Shown here piece after piece: positions 12,230 through 24,670 of a stretch of DNA of 64,000 bases; the first letter of the stretch is position 1; every line of letters begins with the position of its first letter. The notes beneath the pieces were generated by a model, which was not told the origin of the DNA, did not search any database, and was given only the letters and a program-made list of their open reading frames with translations. This stretch comes from Aptenodytes patagonicus (Eukaryota; Chordata; Aves; Sphenisciformes; Spheniscidae), in NCBI RefSeq assembly GCF_965638725.1, contig NC_134951.1, forward strand, positions 3,968,001 through 4,032,000, given 5' to 3'. The translations under genes and the position numbers were made by a program.

Positions 12230-13574
12230 AGAGGACAGTGTTAAGGAGGAGCGTGACTTCGCTGCTGTCCAAGGACACATTGTTTGCTGCTTAGCGGGAT
12301 ATTATGTCACTCCAACCCAGTGGCCATCTGACAATAAGACGTCCACTCTGTGCCCGTTTGTCACTGGCTCTTTGAAGGCATCTTATGTGGCCCGTGCAGG
12401 CGTCTCTCCCTCGGGAGCTGGACTCCTCTCAGTCTGGCTGCCAAAGCTTTTAGCAGACAATTGGGACTATCAGTCCCTGGTCAGGGGACTTGGTGTTGGC
12501 TTGTAGGAATGGTTGTGGTGGACAGTGTTACAGCAAAAAGTTTGAGACCCCTTCTTCTTCCCTTCCAAAACAGAGACCTGAGAGAATTGGTAATACACTG
12601 GCCAGTGCCACCGTATCCGTTCCCAACTGTATGTCAAGACCTAGACCCTCTACTAGGATTCGAAGTGCTGTGGCAATGGACATGCAAGTTGTTATAAAGT
12701 TGAAATGTCTCTCCTGCAAAAAACCTCTGGCTCTCTGAAGGTGAGGTCACCAGTCTAAGCTAATAATCTGGGGCTCAATTCAGTTGCCTGAACACAGGCA
12801 GCACAATTTGAGACCTCCTGAAGTTTCCTAAGTTTCTCCTACTCTCCTACATCAACCACGTCCAAGAGATTTGGAAGCTACTTTCTGCAGATAGGATAAA
12901 TAGCAACTCATTTCTAGTCTCTGAGTGTTGGACTTTGTAAACATAAATGAATAGAATATAGCAAAGCACTAAGTGCAGAGATGACCAAAGAAGAGTGGCA
13001 GGTAGCTTATGCTTCTATTGCCCACCTAAAGTCTCCACCACAAGCTGGGAAGAAGTCCTAGCATTTAAAATTATATCAGATTGTGATAGATGTGTTTCTT
13101 CCCTCATTTCCTTCTCCCTTGAGGAGAAGCAAAGAAATAGCTACCACAGCACCTCCAAACCAAGAAGAGTCTGAACCCAAGCAGAGACACTGTAGGTTGT
13201 GTTCCCTGGCAACGAGTGAAGGTTTGAGACTGAACAATATTGGCACTGCATTATACCATTCCTTCCAGAACTGCCTGAAAGCAGGCTGGGGCTACCTGCC
13301 CTGGAGAGCAAAAATTGCAGAAGCACTCGCTCCAAGTCTATCCACTCTGAATGGCATTAATTCAGAGATGAATACACCTATATTTTGATTTCTCATGTGG
13401 GTGTCTCCTTTTGTTCTAGATGTCTACGCTCCTTTGATAATCAATGGAGATCTACTCAATATAATACATGGAGCTGGGAGACTCACTCAGCTTACTGGCC
13501 TGGAGGTTTTTATTTAGGGTGAGTTGAACCGTGCTTTAAACTCTCTCAACACTGTTGACTGGACTGACTATTTC
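12230..13574. other. Upstream flank of the charged ovodefensin gene, nothing recognised
   Basis: No exon, RNA gene or repeat seen up to the CR1 leader. Confidence 0.55.
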
Positions 13575-16500
13575 CAGTGACGCTGGGGCCTGCCCGGCGG
13601 GGCGGGGTGGGCAGGGGCCCGTCCTGTCCCGGCAGGAGACGGCCCGTGTCGGCCATGGCGGCCCCTTAATATTAAAATAATTTGGGGAGGTTTATACGGC
13701 ACCGGGCCTGCTGGCGACAGATGGAGTTCAGCTGTCTCACAGGGGGAAAAGGATTCTCGCCCATGAATTGGCGGGGCTCATCGAGAGGGCTTTAAACTAG
13801 GTTCGAAGGGGGAAGGGGATAAAACCAGGCTCACTAGAGATGAGCCTAGGGGTGGCGTGCCGATGCCGGGGGTGAAATTGATAGCCCAGCTCAAGTGCAT
13901 CTACACCAATGCACGCAGCGTGGGCGGCAAACAGGAGGAGCTGGAAGCCATTGTGCAGCGGGAGAGATATGACTTAGTCGCCATCACAGAAACATGGTGG
14001 GGTGACTCTCATGACTGGAGTGCTGCAATGGATGGCTACAGACTCTTCAGAAGGGACAGGCGAGGAAGGAGAGGCGGTGGGGTGGCCCTGTATGTTAGGG
14101 AGTGTTTTGATTGTATAGAGCTCAACGATTGTGATGATGGTACGGTTGAGTGTGTATGGGTAAGGATGAGGGGGAAGGCCAACGAGGCAGATATCCTGCT
14201 GGGAGTCTGTTATAGACCACCCAACCAGGATGAAGGGGCGGATGAAGCGTTCTACAAGCAGCTGGCAGAAGTCTCTCAATCGCTAGCCCTTGTTCTCGTG
14301 GGGGACTTCAACTTCCCGGACATCTGCTGGAAATACAACACGGCAGAGAGGAAGCAGTCTAGGAGGTTCCTGGAGTGTGTGGAAGACAACTTCGTGACAC
14401 AGCTGGTAAGTGAGCCTACCAGGGGAGGTGCCTCGCTCGACCTGCTGTTTACAAACAGAGAAGGACTGGTGGGAGATGTGGTGGTCGGAGGCCGTCTTGG
14501 GCTTAGCGACCATGAAATGATAGAATTCTCGATTCTCGGTGAAGTAAGGAGGGGGGCAGCAAAACCACAACCATGGACTTCCGGAGGGCGGCCTTTGGCC
14601 TGTTCAGGACGCTGGTTGAGAGAGTCCCCTGGGAGACGGTCCTGAAGGGCAAAGGGGTCCAGGAAGGCTGGACGATCTTCAAGAAGGAAGTCTTAAAGGT
14701 GCAGGAGCAGGCTGTCCCTGTACGCCGTAAGAAGAACGGGCGGGGAAGACGACCGGCCTGGCTGAACGGGGAGCTCTTGCTGGGACTCAGGAAAAAAAGG
14801 AGAGTTTACTGCTTGTGGAAGAAGGGGCAGGCGACTCCAGAAGAGTACAGGGATCTCGTTAGGTCGTGCAGAGAGGAAATGAGAAAGGCAAAAGGCCAGC
14901 TAGAACGCAATCTGGCCACTGTAGTTAGGGACAACAAAAAATGTTTTTACAAATATATTAATGACAAAAAAGGAGCCAAGGAGAATCTCCATCCTTTATT
15001 GGATGCGGGGGGGAACATTGTCACTGAGGATGAGGAAAAGGCTGAGGTACTCAGCCTTTAACAGGCAGACCAGTTATCCTCAGGGTACTCAGCCCCCTGA
15101 GCTGGAAGACAGGGACGGCGAGCAGGATGAACCCCCCATAATCCAAGAGGAGCAGTCAATGACCTGCTACGCCACCTGGACGCTCACAAGTCTATGGGGC
15201 CAGATGGGATCCACCTGAGAGTGCTGAGGGAGCTGGCGGAGGTGCTCGCCAAGCCACTCTCCATCATTTATCAGCAGTCCTGGCTGACGGGGGAGGTCCC
15301 GGACAACTGGAGGCTTGCCAACGTGATGCCCATCTACAAGAAGGGCCGGAAGGAGGATCCGGGGAACTACAGGCCTGTCAGCCTGACCTCGGTGCTGGGG
15401 AAGGTTATGGAGTGGTTCATCTTGAGGGCGCTCACAAGGCATGTGTGGGACAACCAGGGGATCAGGCCGAGCCAGCACGAGTTCATGAAAGGCAGGTCCT
15501 GCTTGACCAACCTGATCTCCTTCTATGACCAGGTGACCTGCCTAGTGGATGAGGGAAAGGCTGTGGATGTGGTCTACCTGGACTTCAGCAAGGCCTTTGA
15601 CACCGTCTCCCACAGCATTCTCCTAGAGAAGCTGGCGGCTCACGGCTTAGACAGGTGGACTCTGCGCTGGGTCAAAAACTGGCTGGACGGCCGGGCCCAG
15701 AGAGTTGTGGTGAATGGAGTTACATCCAGTTGGTGGCCAGTCACAAGTGGTGTTCCCTGGGGCTCAGTTTTGGGGCCAGTCTTGTTCAATATCTTTATCG
15801 ATGATCTGGATGAGGGGATCGAGTGCACCCTCAGTCAGTTTGCAGACGACACCAAGTTGGGTGGGAGTGTTGATCTGCTCGAGGGTAGGAAGGCTCTGCA
15901 GAGGGACCTGGACAGGCTGGATCGATGGGCCCAGGCCAATTGTATGAGGTTCAACAAGGCCAAGTGCCGGGTCCTGCACTTCGGCCACAACAACCCCATG
16001 CAGCGCTACAGGCTTGGGGAAGAGTGGCTGGAAAGCTGCCCGGTGGAAAAGGACCTGGGGGTGTTGGTCGACAGCCGGCTGAACATGAGCCGGCAGTGTG
16101 CCCAGGCGGCCAAGAAGGCCAATGGCATCCTGGCCTGTATCAGAAATAGTGTGGCCAGCAGGAGTAGGGAAGTGATCGTGCCCCTGTACTTGGCCCTGGT
16201 GAGGCCGCACCTCGAACACTGTGTTCAGTTTTGGGCCCCTCACTCCAAGAAGGACGTCGAGGTGCTGGAGCGTGTCCAGAGAAGGGCAACGAGGCTGGTG
16301 AAGGGTCTGGAGAACAAGTCTGATGAGGAGCGGCTGAAGGAACTGGGGTGGTTTAGCCTGGAGAAAAGGAGGCTGAGGGGAGACCTCATCGCTCTCTACA
16401 ACCACCTGAAAGGAGGTTGTAGCAAGGTGGGGGTCGGTCTCTTCTCCCAAGGAACAAGCGATAGGACGAGAGGAAACGGCCTCAAGTTGTGCCAGGGGAG

Positions 16501-16742
16501 GTTTAGATTGGACGTGAGGAAAAATTTCTTTACTGAAAGAGTGGTGAAACATTGGACCAGGCTGCCCAGGGAAGTGGTTGAGTCACCATCCCTGGAGGTA
16601 TTTAAAAGACGTGTAGATGAGGCGCTGAGGGACATGGTTTAGTGGGCATGGTGGTGTTGGGTCGACGGTTGGACTCGATGATCTTAGCGGTCTTTTCCAA
16701 CCTCAATGATTCTATGATTCTATGATTCTATGATTCTATGAC
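13575..16742 (+). mobile_element. Long CR1 LINE with endonuclease and reverse transcriptase
   Basis: The longest CR1 here, about 3.2 kb. The left edge is uncertain; GC-rich pre-ORF2 leader runs from about 13,575. ORF2 endonuclease is 13,857-14,570 with TETWW, CYRPPN, GDFN and SDH motifs. A frame change follows near 14,550-14,575, then the linker to 15,061. Two further frame changes lie near 15,050 and 15,165. The reverse transcriptase is 15,194-16,642 (482 codons) with [22 protein letters not shown] at about 15,837, and [11 protein letters not shown], where most copies have Q in place of W. The 3' end carries four ATTCTATG units to 16,741. It cannot make ORF2 as one chain, so it is inactive. 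Confidence 0.93.
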
Positions 16743-17504
16743 TCAGACATCTTAGGTGCATATTTGAGATGTCCTGCCTGATCTTCAGCTGTGTCTCTAG
16801 AGGGTAATGGTCTCCCATAGCTCCTTTATCATCCATATATAGATGTCCCAGGCACTCATTGGTGCCTCAGATGGCACAAGGCATCTTCATTTAGGCAACT
16901 CAGTCAACCACTAGCATGGCTGTAGATCCTTCTATGTAAACACCTCAGTTTAGCTCTCCCTAATCTCCATTTTAATCTCACCTAGAGAGTGCCAGGTGTA
17001 CAAAGACATGAGAGGACGGGGACCAAGGGGTACCTTCCACTCTGTCCTTCACATCCAACTTGGACAGCACAGCTCTAAGATGCTGAGCAGATCCCAGTCC
17101 CTGTGGTCCATTTGCAGTCATTCTTTCTGCACCAAGTATATCCATTGCATTGCAAGGTAAGAAAGCAGAAGAAAAGCAAAGGAAGATATAAGGCAGAAGA
17201 AGGATCAAAATGCCCGAAATTTTCCCAGTGCAGCCCTCTAGCTGGCCTCTCTATCGAAGGGAAATGATCACTCAGTCCCTACAGCTTTTCTGGTCCTTGA
17301 CTCCTCTACTAATAGCAACAACTACTGTACCCATTAGATAGTTCAGTGATGCCTGCCATTAACTCAGAACAAACGCCTCCTGGAAAAATGCCATCCAGCA
17401 AACCCCCGAATGGCCACTGCTGGTGGGTAATGTCATATAGACCCCTCCTCAGACAAGTGAGAGCAGAGCTGGTTGTAACAGCTTTTCCTTGCAGAAGCTG
17501 TTTC
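16743..17504. other. Intergenic between CR1 and ERVL-type LTR
   Basis: No coding or repeat signal recognised. Confidence 0.55.
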
Positions 17505-18712
17505 TCTGTTGGACTCTGTTATTGGGTTTACGTGGCAAGGTTTTGGTAGTGGGGGGGCTACAGGGGTGGCTTCTGTGAGAAGATGCCAGAAGCTTCCCCT
17601 GTGTCCGACAGAGCCCGTGCCAGCCAGCTCCAAGATGGACCTGCTGCTGGCCAAGGCTGAGCCCACCAGCAACGGTGGTAGCGCCTCTGGGATAACGTAT
17701 TTAAGAAGGGGAAAAAACCTGCGCAACAGCAGCTGGAAGAGAGGAGTGAGACTGTGTGAGAGAAACACCTCTGCAGACACCAAGGTCAGTGGAGAAGGAG
17801 GGGGAGGAGGTGCTCCAGAGGCCAAAGCAGAGATTCCCCTGCAGCCTGTGGTGAAGACCATGGTGAGGCAGGCTGTCCCCCTGCAGCCCATGGAGGTTAA
17901 CCGTGGAGCAGATATCCACCTGCAGCCCATGGAGGTTAACCGTGGAGCAGATATCCACCTGCAGCCCATGGAGGTTAACCGTGGAGCAGATATCCACCTG
18001 CAGCCTGTGGAGGACCCCACGCCGGAGCAGGTGGATGGATGAAGGAGGCTGTGGCCCTGTGGAGAGCCCACGCTGGAGCAAGCTCCTGACAGGACCTGTG
18101 GACCCGTGGAGAGAGGAGCCCACACTGGAGCGGGTTTGCTGGCAGGACTTGTGACTCCGTGGGGGACCCACGCTGGAGCAGTCTGTTCCTGAAGGACTGC
18201 ACCCCGTGGAAGGGACCCACGCTGGAGCAGTTCATGAAGAACTGTAGCCCATGGGAAGGACCCATGTTGGAGAAATTAATGGAGGACTGTCTCCCATGGG
18301 AGGGACCCCACACTGGAGCAGGGGAAGAGTGTGAGGCGGCAGGAGCAGCAGAGACAGCGTGTGATGAACTGACCGCAACCCCCATTCCCCGTCCACCTAC
18401 ACCATGGTAGGGGAGGAGGTAAAAAAATCGGGAGTGAAATTGAGCCTGGGAAGAAGGAGGCAGGAGGGAGGAAGGTATTTTAAGATTTGTTTTCTCATTA
18501 TCCTGCCCTGACTTTGATTTGCAATAAATTAACCTGATTTCCCCAAGTCAAGTCTGTTTTGCCCGTGACGGTAATTGGTGAGTGATCTCTCCCTTGTCCT
18601 TATCTCGACCCAGGAGCCTTTCGTTCTGTTTTCTCTCCCCTGTCCAGCTGAGAAGGGGAGTGATAGAGCAGCTTTGGTGGGCACCTGGTGTCCAGCCGGG
18701 GTCAACTCTTAT
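17505..18712 (+). mobile_element. ERVL-type solo LTR
   Basis: About 1.2 kb with the layout of a common avian ERVL LTR: GGGTTTACGTGGCAAGGTTT near the start, many CTGGAGCAG / CCCGTGG blocks in the middle, AATAAATTAACCTGATTT and GTCAAGTCTGTTTTGCCCGT near the end. Both limits are approximate, and I see no clear flanking duplication. No internal viral genes are attached. Confidence 0.75.
17881..17997 (+). repeat. Three exact 39-bp tandem repeats inside the ERVL-type LTR
   Basis: Unit begins CTGCAGCCCATGGAGGTTAA and ends GCAGATATCCAC. Three copies sit at 17,881, 17,920 and 17,959, followed by a diverged fourth start (CTGCAGCCTGTGGAGG). Confidence 0.93.
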
Positions 18713-19429
18713 TTCCCGCTTACATCCACACACCCACACTATACCTGTACCTTCACACCTATAGCTGTGTGGTAGAAAGAATTAGATTTCTTACTGAGAA
18801 GCCTAAAAACTGTGTTGCCTCTCCTAGACCCGTGTAAAAGTAGGAGACTGCCAGTCCCGTGGTGAGAGTCTCTAAACACTTTGTCTATGCAGAGGTGCAT
18901 GACTGCCCCTGCTGCAGAGCTTCCACACACCTTTGATCACCTTCATGGTTCTTCTCTGTACCTTTTTCTGCTCTACCACGGCCAGTTTGAGCTAGGGAGA
19001 GCAGAAACCAAACCCTAAGTACAGTATTGATCTGCAAATAAGAGAGAGGCACTGACTGAGCAGTCTTGGGACTTTGGCACAAAGAAGACATAAAATTCAT
19101 TGCATGAGGTCCGTGAGGGCCTATTTGCTTCTCTGTTGCCCACCTCTGGGGATTTGCTGAAATTTTCATGGAAAGAGGGCTGTTTTATGCTTAGAGGAGA
19201 CATTGCTGAACTACCCACATATTTTCAGACATCTGCAGATAACCTGTAGCTTGAAAAAGCAGTAAGGAACTGAAAGATTCTCTCGTCTCCAGAGGGTTGT
19301 GTTCAAGGTCATGGAGAAGGCAAGAGGGAAAATGACACCCTTTCTTCCCAAATCCCTACCCCATGAGACCACTGGCAGCTCTGCAGCTTGTTGTCACTGG
19401 ACATTCAGGTTTTTTTGGTGCTGCCGAGC
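18713..19429. other. Intergenic between LTR and duplication unit A
   Basis: No gene recognised. Similarity to the 35.8 kb region begins only at about 19,430. Confidence 0.55.
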
Positions 19430-19530
19430 CTTTGGGCTGGGCTTGGAGAACCTGTTTTAACATGGGATCATGGGGACACAAGTAACCACACGGCACACAC
19501 CAGAGTTACATCTCCTATTTTTTTTCTCTT

Positions 19531-19536
19531 TTTAAT
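19531..19536 (-). terminator. Poly(A) signal ATTAAA of gallin-like copy A
   Basis: ATTAAA on the minus strand about 100 bp after the stop codon, inside the segment that is almost identical in copy B. Confidence 0.5.
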
Positions 19537-19635
19537 TATTGAGAGGAGGGGATGACAATTGGGTGAGACAGTTGAGAAGCTGCTCCCAAAGCCACCGCGG
19601 TGCCTCGTGTTCCCCAGAAGCTTCCTCTTCAGCGC

Positions 19636-21002
19636 CTATTTCCCCTTCCAGCCGGGCGGGAGGCAGCAGTAGTGCTTGCAGTCGGAGGAGAAGGACCACA
19701 CGTCCGCCTTGGCGCACATGCTGGAGCAGTACCCCACCTTGGGGCAGTGCTTCCTTATCTGCCCGTAGCCTGCAAGGGGGAGACAGGGGGAGAGTGCTTG
19801 GGTCAGGATAGGTGCCTCTGCGCCCCACTGCCGTGCCCTCCCATCACCTCCAGGAGTAAGTGTGGCAGTGGTCAGAAGGATGAGACCCTGCTTGTGGGGA
19901 GGTCCTGCCCTGGTCTCCCACACACCCACCACTCCTGCCCAAGCCCACCCCCAAAGTGGGAAGTGACCTGGAAGAGCACAAGCCTGAGAAACTCCTTGTG
20001 CATCCCTCTCCCCCCAGGTGGTGACTGCAGGGGCCGGCTGACGACACAGGTGCAGTTTGGGAAAGAGATGCTCCCACGGAGAGCACATTCATTGCCCGCA
20101 TTAAAGGACACCCCAAAAGCAAAGTTCATAAAGATCCTCATCTGTGCAAGTTCATAAAGATGCTCATCTGTGCGCGTGTGTGTTTCCTTGAGTTGTACCT
20201 GTCCTTAAGAGACAGGATCGGTGTTCTCAGAAGAAAACAGAAAAAGCCACATCAAGCTGATTTCAAAAACTTAGCTGTCCATTCAGATCCCTGTACTTAT
20301 ATCATGCTTTTAAAAATTATCCTCTTACTCAGAAAAGGCTGAAAGGATGCTGCAAAGGTCTTGAAATTGGCCCCACAGCAGCACCAAATATTCACCATGG
20401 TGGTTAAAAGTGGGCCATGTGACAGACTTGGCCCAGGCGGATGAGAATTGATATCTGAAGGGGTTTTCTAATGCCTGTCCGGGAGATCTTAACCCTGAAT
20501 CCCCTTTTGACTCTTGTAGAGGGATCAGAAAGCCTTGGAGTCTCAGAAACAGGCACAAGCAGCAATAGCTATGTCGCATCAGTAAATCAAATGTGCCCAG
20601 GACTGAGCCTTGACATAGAAATCAAGTTGCACAGAAGAGTCCCCTCTGGTACCGTGAAAGTCTTTGAGTCCCCAAGAGAAATGGCCACCTCCAGACTCTT
20701 GTTTGGCAATTGTCTGGCCTTGGCTCGCTCCCAAACTGGATACTGAAGTTTTAACCTCAGTTATTCCTACACAAATCTCTCTGAGGTAGTCCTTATTTCA
20801 TTGTCCCTTGAGAGAAGTCATTGAAGTACCTGGCCAGATTATAGCAGTCACCTCAGATGGTAATAACTATATTGTCAAGAGCTAAAGTTACTTTAAAAGA
20901 ATCCCAGCTAGTGTCAGCTCATCTTGCCCTATTTGCCATCTTACCTGGAGTGGCCAGGGAGACCAGCAGGAAGACAGCGAAGACAAGGTAGAGGAACTTC
21001 AT
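19636..21002 (-). CDS. OvoDA1-like: Gallin-like ovodefensin, copy A
   Basis: Two-exon secreted peptide of 63 residues. Coding exon 1 is 21002-20945 and encodes MKFLYLVFAVFLLVSLATPG. The donor is CCAG|GTAAG. The 1,175-bp intron ends TTGCAG, and exon 2 is 19769-19636, ending TAG. The mature peptide starts YGQIRKHCPKVGYCSSMC and ends YCCLPPGWKGK. Cysteine spacing is C-x5-C-x3-C-x11-C-x3-CC, the group-A ovodefensin (gallin) signature. As I remember chicken gallin (KYCPKIGYCS..., KMYCCLPASWKWK), the match is close. Net charge is about +5. The family acts as an egg-white antimicrobial secreted by oviduct tubular gland cells. It lies in duplication unit A beside a group-B gene on the opposite strand. 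Its mature domain is identical to that of the copy at 36,008-37,449, but its signal peptide differs. Confidence 0.93.
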
Positions 21003-21101
21003 GGCTGGAGTTGAGGTGGGATCTCAGCAAAGCTGGAGAGAGGAGAGTTGGAGAGAGCTCGAAGGGAGGAGGTGGCATACAGGGAGGCTGCGGCTGCCAG
21101 T

Positions 21102-21108
21102 TTTTATA
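21102..21108 (-). promoter_or_regulatory. TATA box of gallin-like copy A
   Basis: TATAAAA on the minus strand, 100 bp upstream of the ATG at 21002. There is no sign of a separate 5' untranslated exon between TATA and ATG. Confidence 0.75.
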
Positions 21109-21182
21109 GAGCGTTTCCCTGCAGAGCGGAGGATGCTGGGGAGACACGGGAATTCGTCCAAGTTGTGCTGTTTGTGGGTGGA

Positions 21183-21199
21183 TGTGCCATCGTGGCACA
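21183..21199. promoter_or_regulatory. Perfect inverted repeat upstream of gallin-like copy A
   Basis: TGTGCCATCGTGGCACA: 7-base arms with a 3-base spacer, about 75-90 bp upstream of the TATA box. The spacing resembles nuclear-receptor sites but the arms match no receptor consensus I know. It is not kept in copy B. Confidence 0.3.
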
Positions 21200-22499
21200 A
21201 GCACCAGAATTTCCCACATGTGCCCAAGTGCGCTGGCAGCCACCTCCTTCCCCCAGATCTGGTTAGCCAATATCAGATAGGATTTCAGCACGCTGGCTTT
21301 GATGAGGGCACAAATGAATAGGGGCTGTCAATAGCAGAGTTGTTAGGACTGGGCTGATGGGTCAGAGGGACCTGATGGAGATCTGCAGGTATAATGATGA
21401 GGGGAGAACACGATCAGTATCACATGGCTTCAGGCCTTTCCCAACCTCTGGCAGAGATGCAACTGCAGGCATTAGGGCTGAAATGTGGCCACAATGCACC
21501 GATAAATCTCCTTCCATTGTCCAGACTGGTCGCCATGTGGGGCTGTTGGCTTGGAAAGGACCCATGTTCCCATCCCCACTTGTGAAAGGAACCATGTCTG
21601 CAAAATCTCTCTGATAAATTTAGCAAACATCATGCTCAGTGTAGTCTCTTTTGTTGTCCCCTCTCACCCCTCTGATGGATGGGCAGGAGCACTGGGGCTG
21701 AGAGCTCCCAGGAGCCTGGATGCGCCGACCACTTGCAGACACTTTGATCATCACCTCTTCCTCACAAACCCTCCAGAGAGATCTTGGGTTTCAAACATGA
21801 GCAGAGCTCTGCAAGGGAGCTTTTCCAACCCCAGTTCACTGGGCTGTTTAATAGCTTTATAAACAGCCAGAAAAAAAAGGCGACTGGTGAAGGGACAGAA
21901 GCTGCTGCTGAGGCAAAATTGCTGAATACCATCAAAACTAATTCTGCAAAGGGCAGGGATCTTACAACACCGAGTAACAGGGCAGCAAAATGTTAGATGC
22001 TGAATCAGTGTCAGTTAGTTTAAGGCTGTGAACTAGGAAAAATATATAATCTCTGTACAAATGATGGGTCTGAATTACCTAAAGCCAGTTAGGAAGGAGG
22101 TTTGGGAGTCCTTGAAGAGAGTGCTCTGAAAACAGCAGATAAGAACCCAAAAAATGGAAAACTGTACATTAAGAATTTTTAAGAAAGCTATTAAGACAAA
22201 AGAAAACATTGCATCACTGCATCAGTCTGTGGGGTATCGCACTGTGGCGTGTGCACTGCTCATCTCCCCATCCCTGATGGCCTACAGTAGGGCAAGAAGA
22301 GGTTAAAAGAAAGGTGGCAAAGCCAGGGACTCGTTTCCATAAAATTAAATGTACTGGCACTCTTCAGCTCAGAATAAACACTTACTGGAGGTGTATCACA
22401 GGGCTGTAAAAATTTGAGAGTCCTAAGGAAGAGAGATCTCTGGTTCTCCAATTTTCAAAACCCAAGAAATAGGTGAGATGAGATGGTGAATCATGCATT

Positions 22500-22650
22500 T
22501 ACTGAAAGAGTAACCAAAAAAAGTCCTCTTTCACACTGAGCATAGCTGAAGCATGGAACTTGTTGCCCCAAGTTGTTCAAGAGGTCAAAATGACAAATGT
22601 ATTGAAAAAGCAATTTATAAATTAATGAAGCAAGTACAAAATAAAAAAAT
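22500..22650 (+). mobile_element. Ancient CR1-like LINE tail in unit A
   Basis: Weak match to the end of an old LINE ORF2: TTTCACACTGAGCATAGCTG, then TGGAACTTGTTGCC and GTTCAAGAGG. A homologous relic lies at 38,855-38,950 in unit B, so it predates the duplication. Confidence 0.5.
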
Positions 22651-23537
22651 TAGATATAAAACCTTCTTGAGGAAGCCACCAAACTTCACGTTACTGGAGG
22701 GCAGGGAGTTTTACTGAGTGAAAACATTTTCTTGGACTCCTTCCCAGGCACGCACTTCTGCCCAAACCGGGCTCTCCACTATGACTTGGCTCAGCCTTAC
22801 GTTCCTCCCTGCGATCTTATTTGAGTACATAAGCTGAGTAAAAGTAAGTGTGAGGGGACTGTGCACCTCATCTGTTTCACCGCCACTATTCCTAAGTGTC
22901 GTTCTCAGTGGTTTGTCCAGTTTTTTCTTTAAGACCTTCAGCGATGGTGTTTCCATACTCGCCCTATTCAATCCTTTCTGCTGCTGTACAATCCTGTCAT
23001 TACAAAGTTTTTCCTATATCTCAAGTGAGGACCTCTTGCTGCAACTGGAATCACCGACTTCTCATCCTGGCCACCAAGAGCAGACCATTCCTTTCCGATC
23101 TATTGCCTTTTCTGGTTTTGAAGACTGTCGTGTTCTCTACGCCTTCTCTTTCCTTTCGACGTTATTCCACTTGCTTCAAGTTTTTCTTACAGGTCACACC
23201 TTCTTGACCTCCTGTCACTTTCTGAGCACCCTTCAGCCGTTTCACTGCTTTCTTGAAGCACGGTGTACAAAACTGGATGGACGCGCTTTCCAAGGGGTGC
23301 GCAGTGCAGTGGGTACGTCCTGTGTTTTACAAACTCAGCTTTTGTTTAAACTTGTAGGACAATTGGTGCTGGTTCCCCAACACCATGACATTGCTCATTT
23401 GTGCCTTCCTATGATCTACTGCAACCCAAATTTTCCCTGCAGAACTGCCATACAGCTAAAAACTCCTTGTTCTGTATTCCCCAGCTAATTATTCTTGTCT
23501 GTATAGACACAGTAACTTTCCCTATTACTTAATTATA

Positions 23538-24351
23538 GAATCATAGAATCATTGAGGTTGGAAAAGACCTCTAAGATCATCGAGTCCAACCGTTGACCCA
23601 ACACCACCATGCCCACTAAACCATGTCCCTAAGTGCCTCATCTACTCGTCTTTTAAATACCTCCAGGGATGGGGACTCAACCCCTTCCCTGGGCAGCCTG
23701 GTCCAATGTTTCACCACTCTTTCAGTAAAGACATTTTTCCTCATGTCCAATCTAAACCTCCCCTGGTGCAACTTGAGGCCGTTTCCTCTCGTCCTATCGC
23801 TTGTTCCTTGGGAGAAGAGACCGACCCCCACCTCGCTACAACCTCCTTTCAGGGAGTTGTAGAGAGCGATGAGGTCTCCCCTCAGCCTCCTTTTCTCCAG
23901 GCTGAACAACCCCAGTTCCCTCAGCCGCTCCTCATCAGACTTGTTCTCCAGACCCCTCACCAGCCTCGTTGCCCTTCTCTGGACACGCTCCAGCACCTCA
24001 ACGTCCTTCTTGTAGTGAGGGGCCCAAAACTGAACACAGTGTTCGAGGTGCGGCCTCACCAGGGCCGAGTACAGGGGCACGATCACTTCCCTACTCCTGC
24101 TGGCCACACTATTTCTGATACAGGCCAGGATGCCACTGGCCTTCTTGGCCACCTGGGCACACTGCTGGCTCATGTTCAGCCGGCTGTCGACCAGCACCCC
24201 CAGGTCCTTTTCTGCCAGGCAGCTTTCCAGCCACTCTTCCCCAAGCCTGTAGCGCTGCATGGGGTGGTTGTGGCCAAAGTGCAGGACCCGGCACTTGGCC
24301 TTGTTAAACCTCATACAGTTGGCCTGGGCCCATCGATCCAGCCTACCCTCG
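23538..24351 (-). mobile_element. CR1 LINE 3' fragment with 7-bp target duplication
   Basis: Encodes 232 codons of the C-terminal part of CR1 ORF2 ([20 protein letters not shown] ...) plus the 3' tail at the left. AATTATA flanks both sides (23,531-23,537 and 24,352-24,358). It is absent from duplication unit B, so it inserted after the duplication or was lost there. Confidence 0.9.
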
Positions 24352-24670
24352 AATTATATTTTTTTCATCATCTCTTTAGCATGAGAAGATCCACTGGAAT
24401 GCTAATCCTGTCCTCTAATGCTTTGCAGTCCCTTTCAACTTCTTATTTGTGAATTTAGTAAGCACACTCTCTAGACAACCATGAAAATTATTAGGCAGGA
24501 TAGCACTGGACTCACAACAGATTTCTGATCAGATGTGGTGTGACAATTCATTACCTCAGCTTACTTTACATATTTGCCTACATCCCCTTCAATCAGCATC
24601 ATAGTCCTTTTTGAAAGATTTCAGGCAAAATACCCAAATAGGTCTCAGGCCAAATGAATGTGATGAAAAT

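Noticed and set aside
15764-16552. 262-codon minus-strand frame, repeated at 46,770-47,558 and 23,706-24,452
   Set aside because: It is the antisense shadow of the CR1 reverse transcriptase and recurs wherever CR1 does.
17433-18171. Repeat-bearing frames (e.g. TSMGCRWISAPRL units) of 156-230 codons
   Set aside because: They arise from the 39-bp tandem repeats and blocks of the ERVL-type LTR and are not a protein gene.
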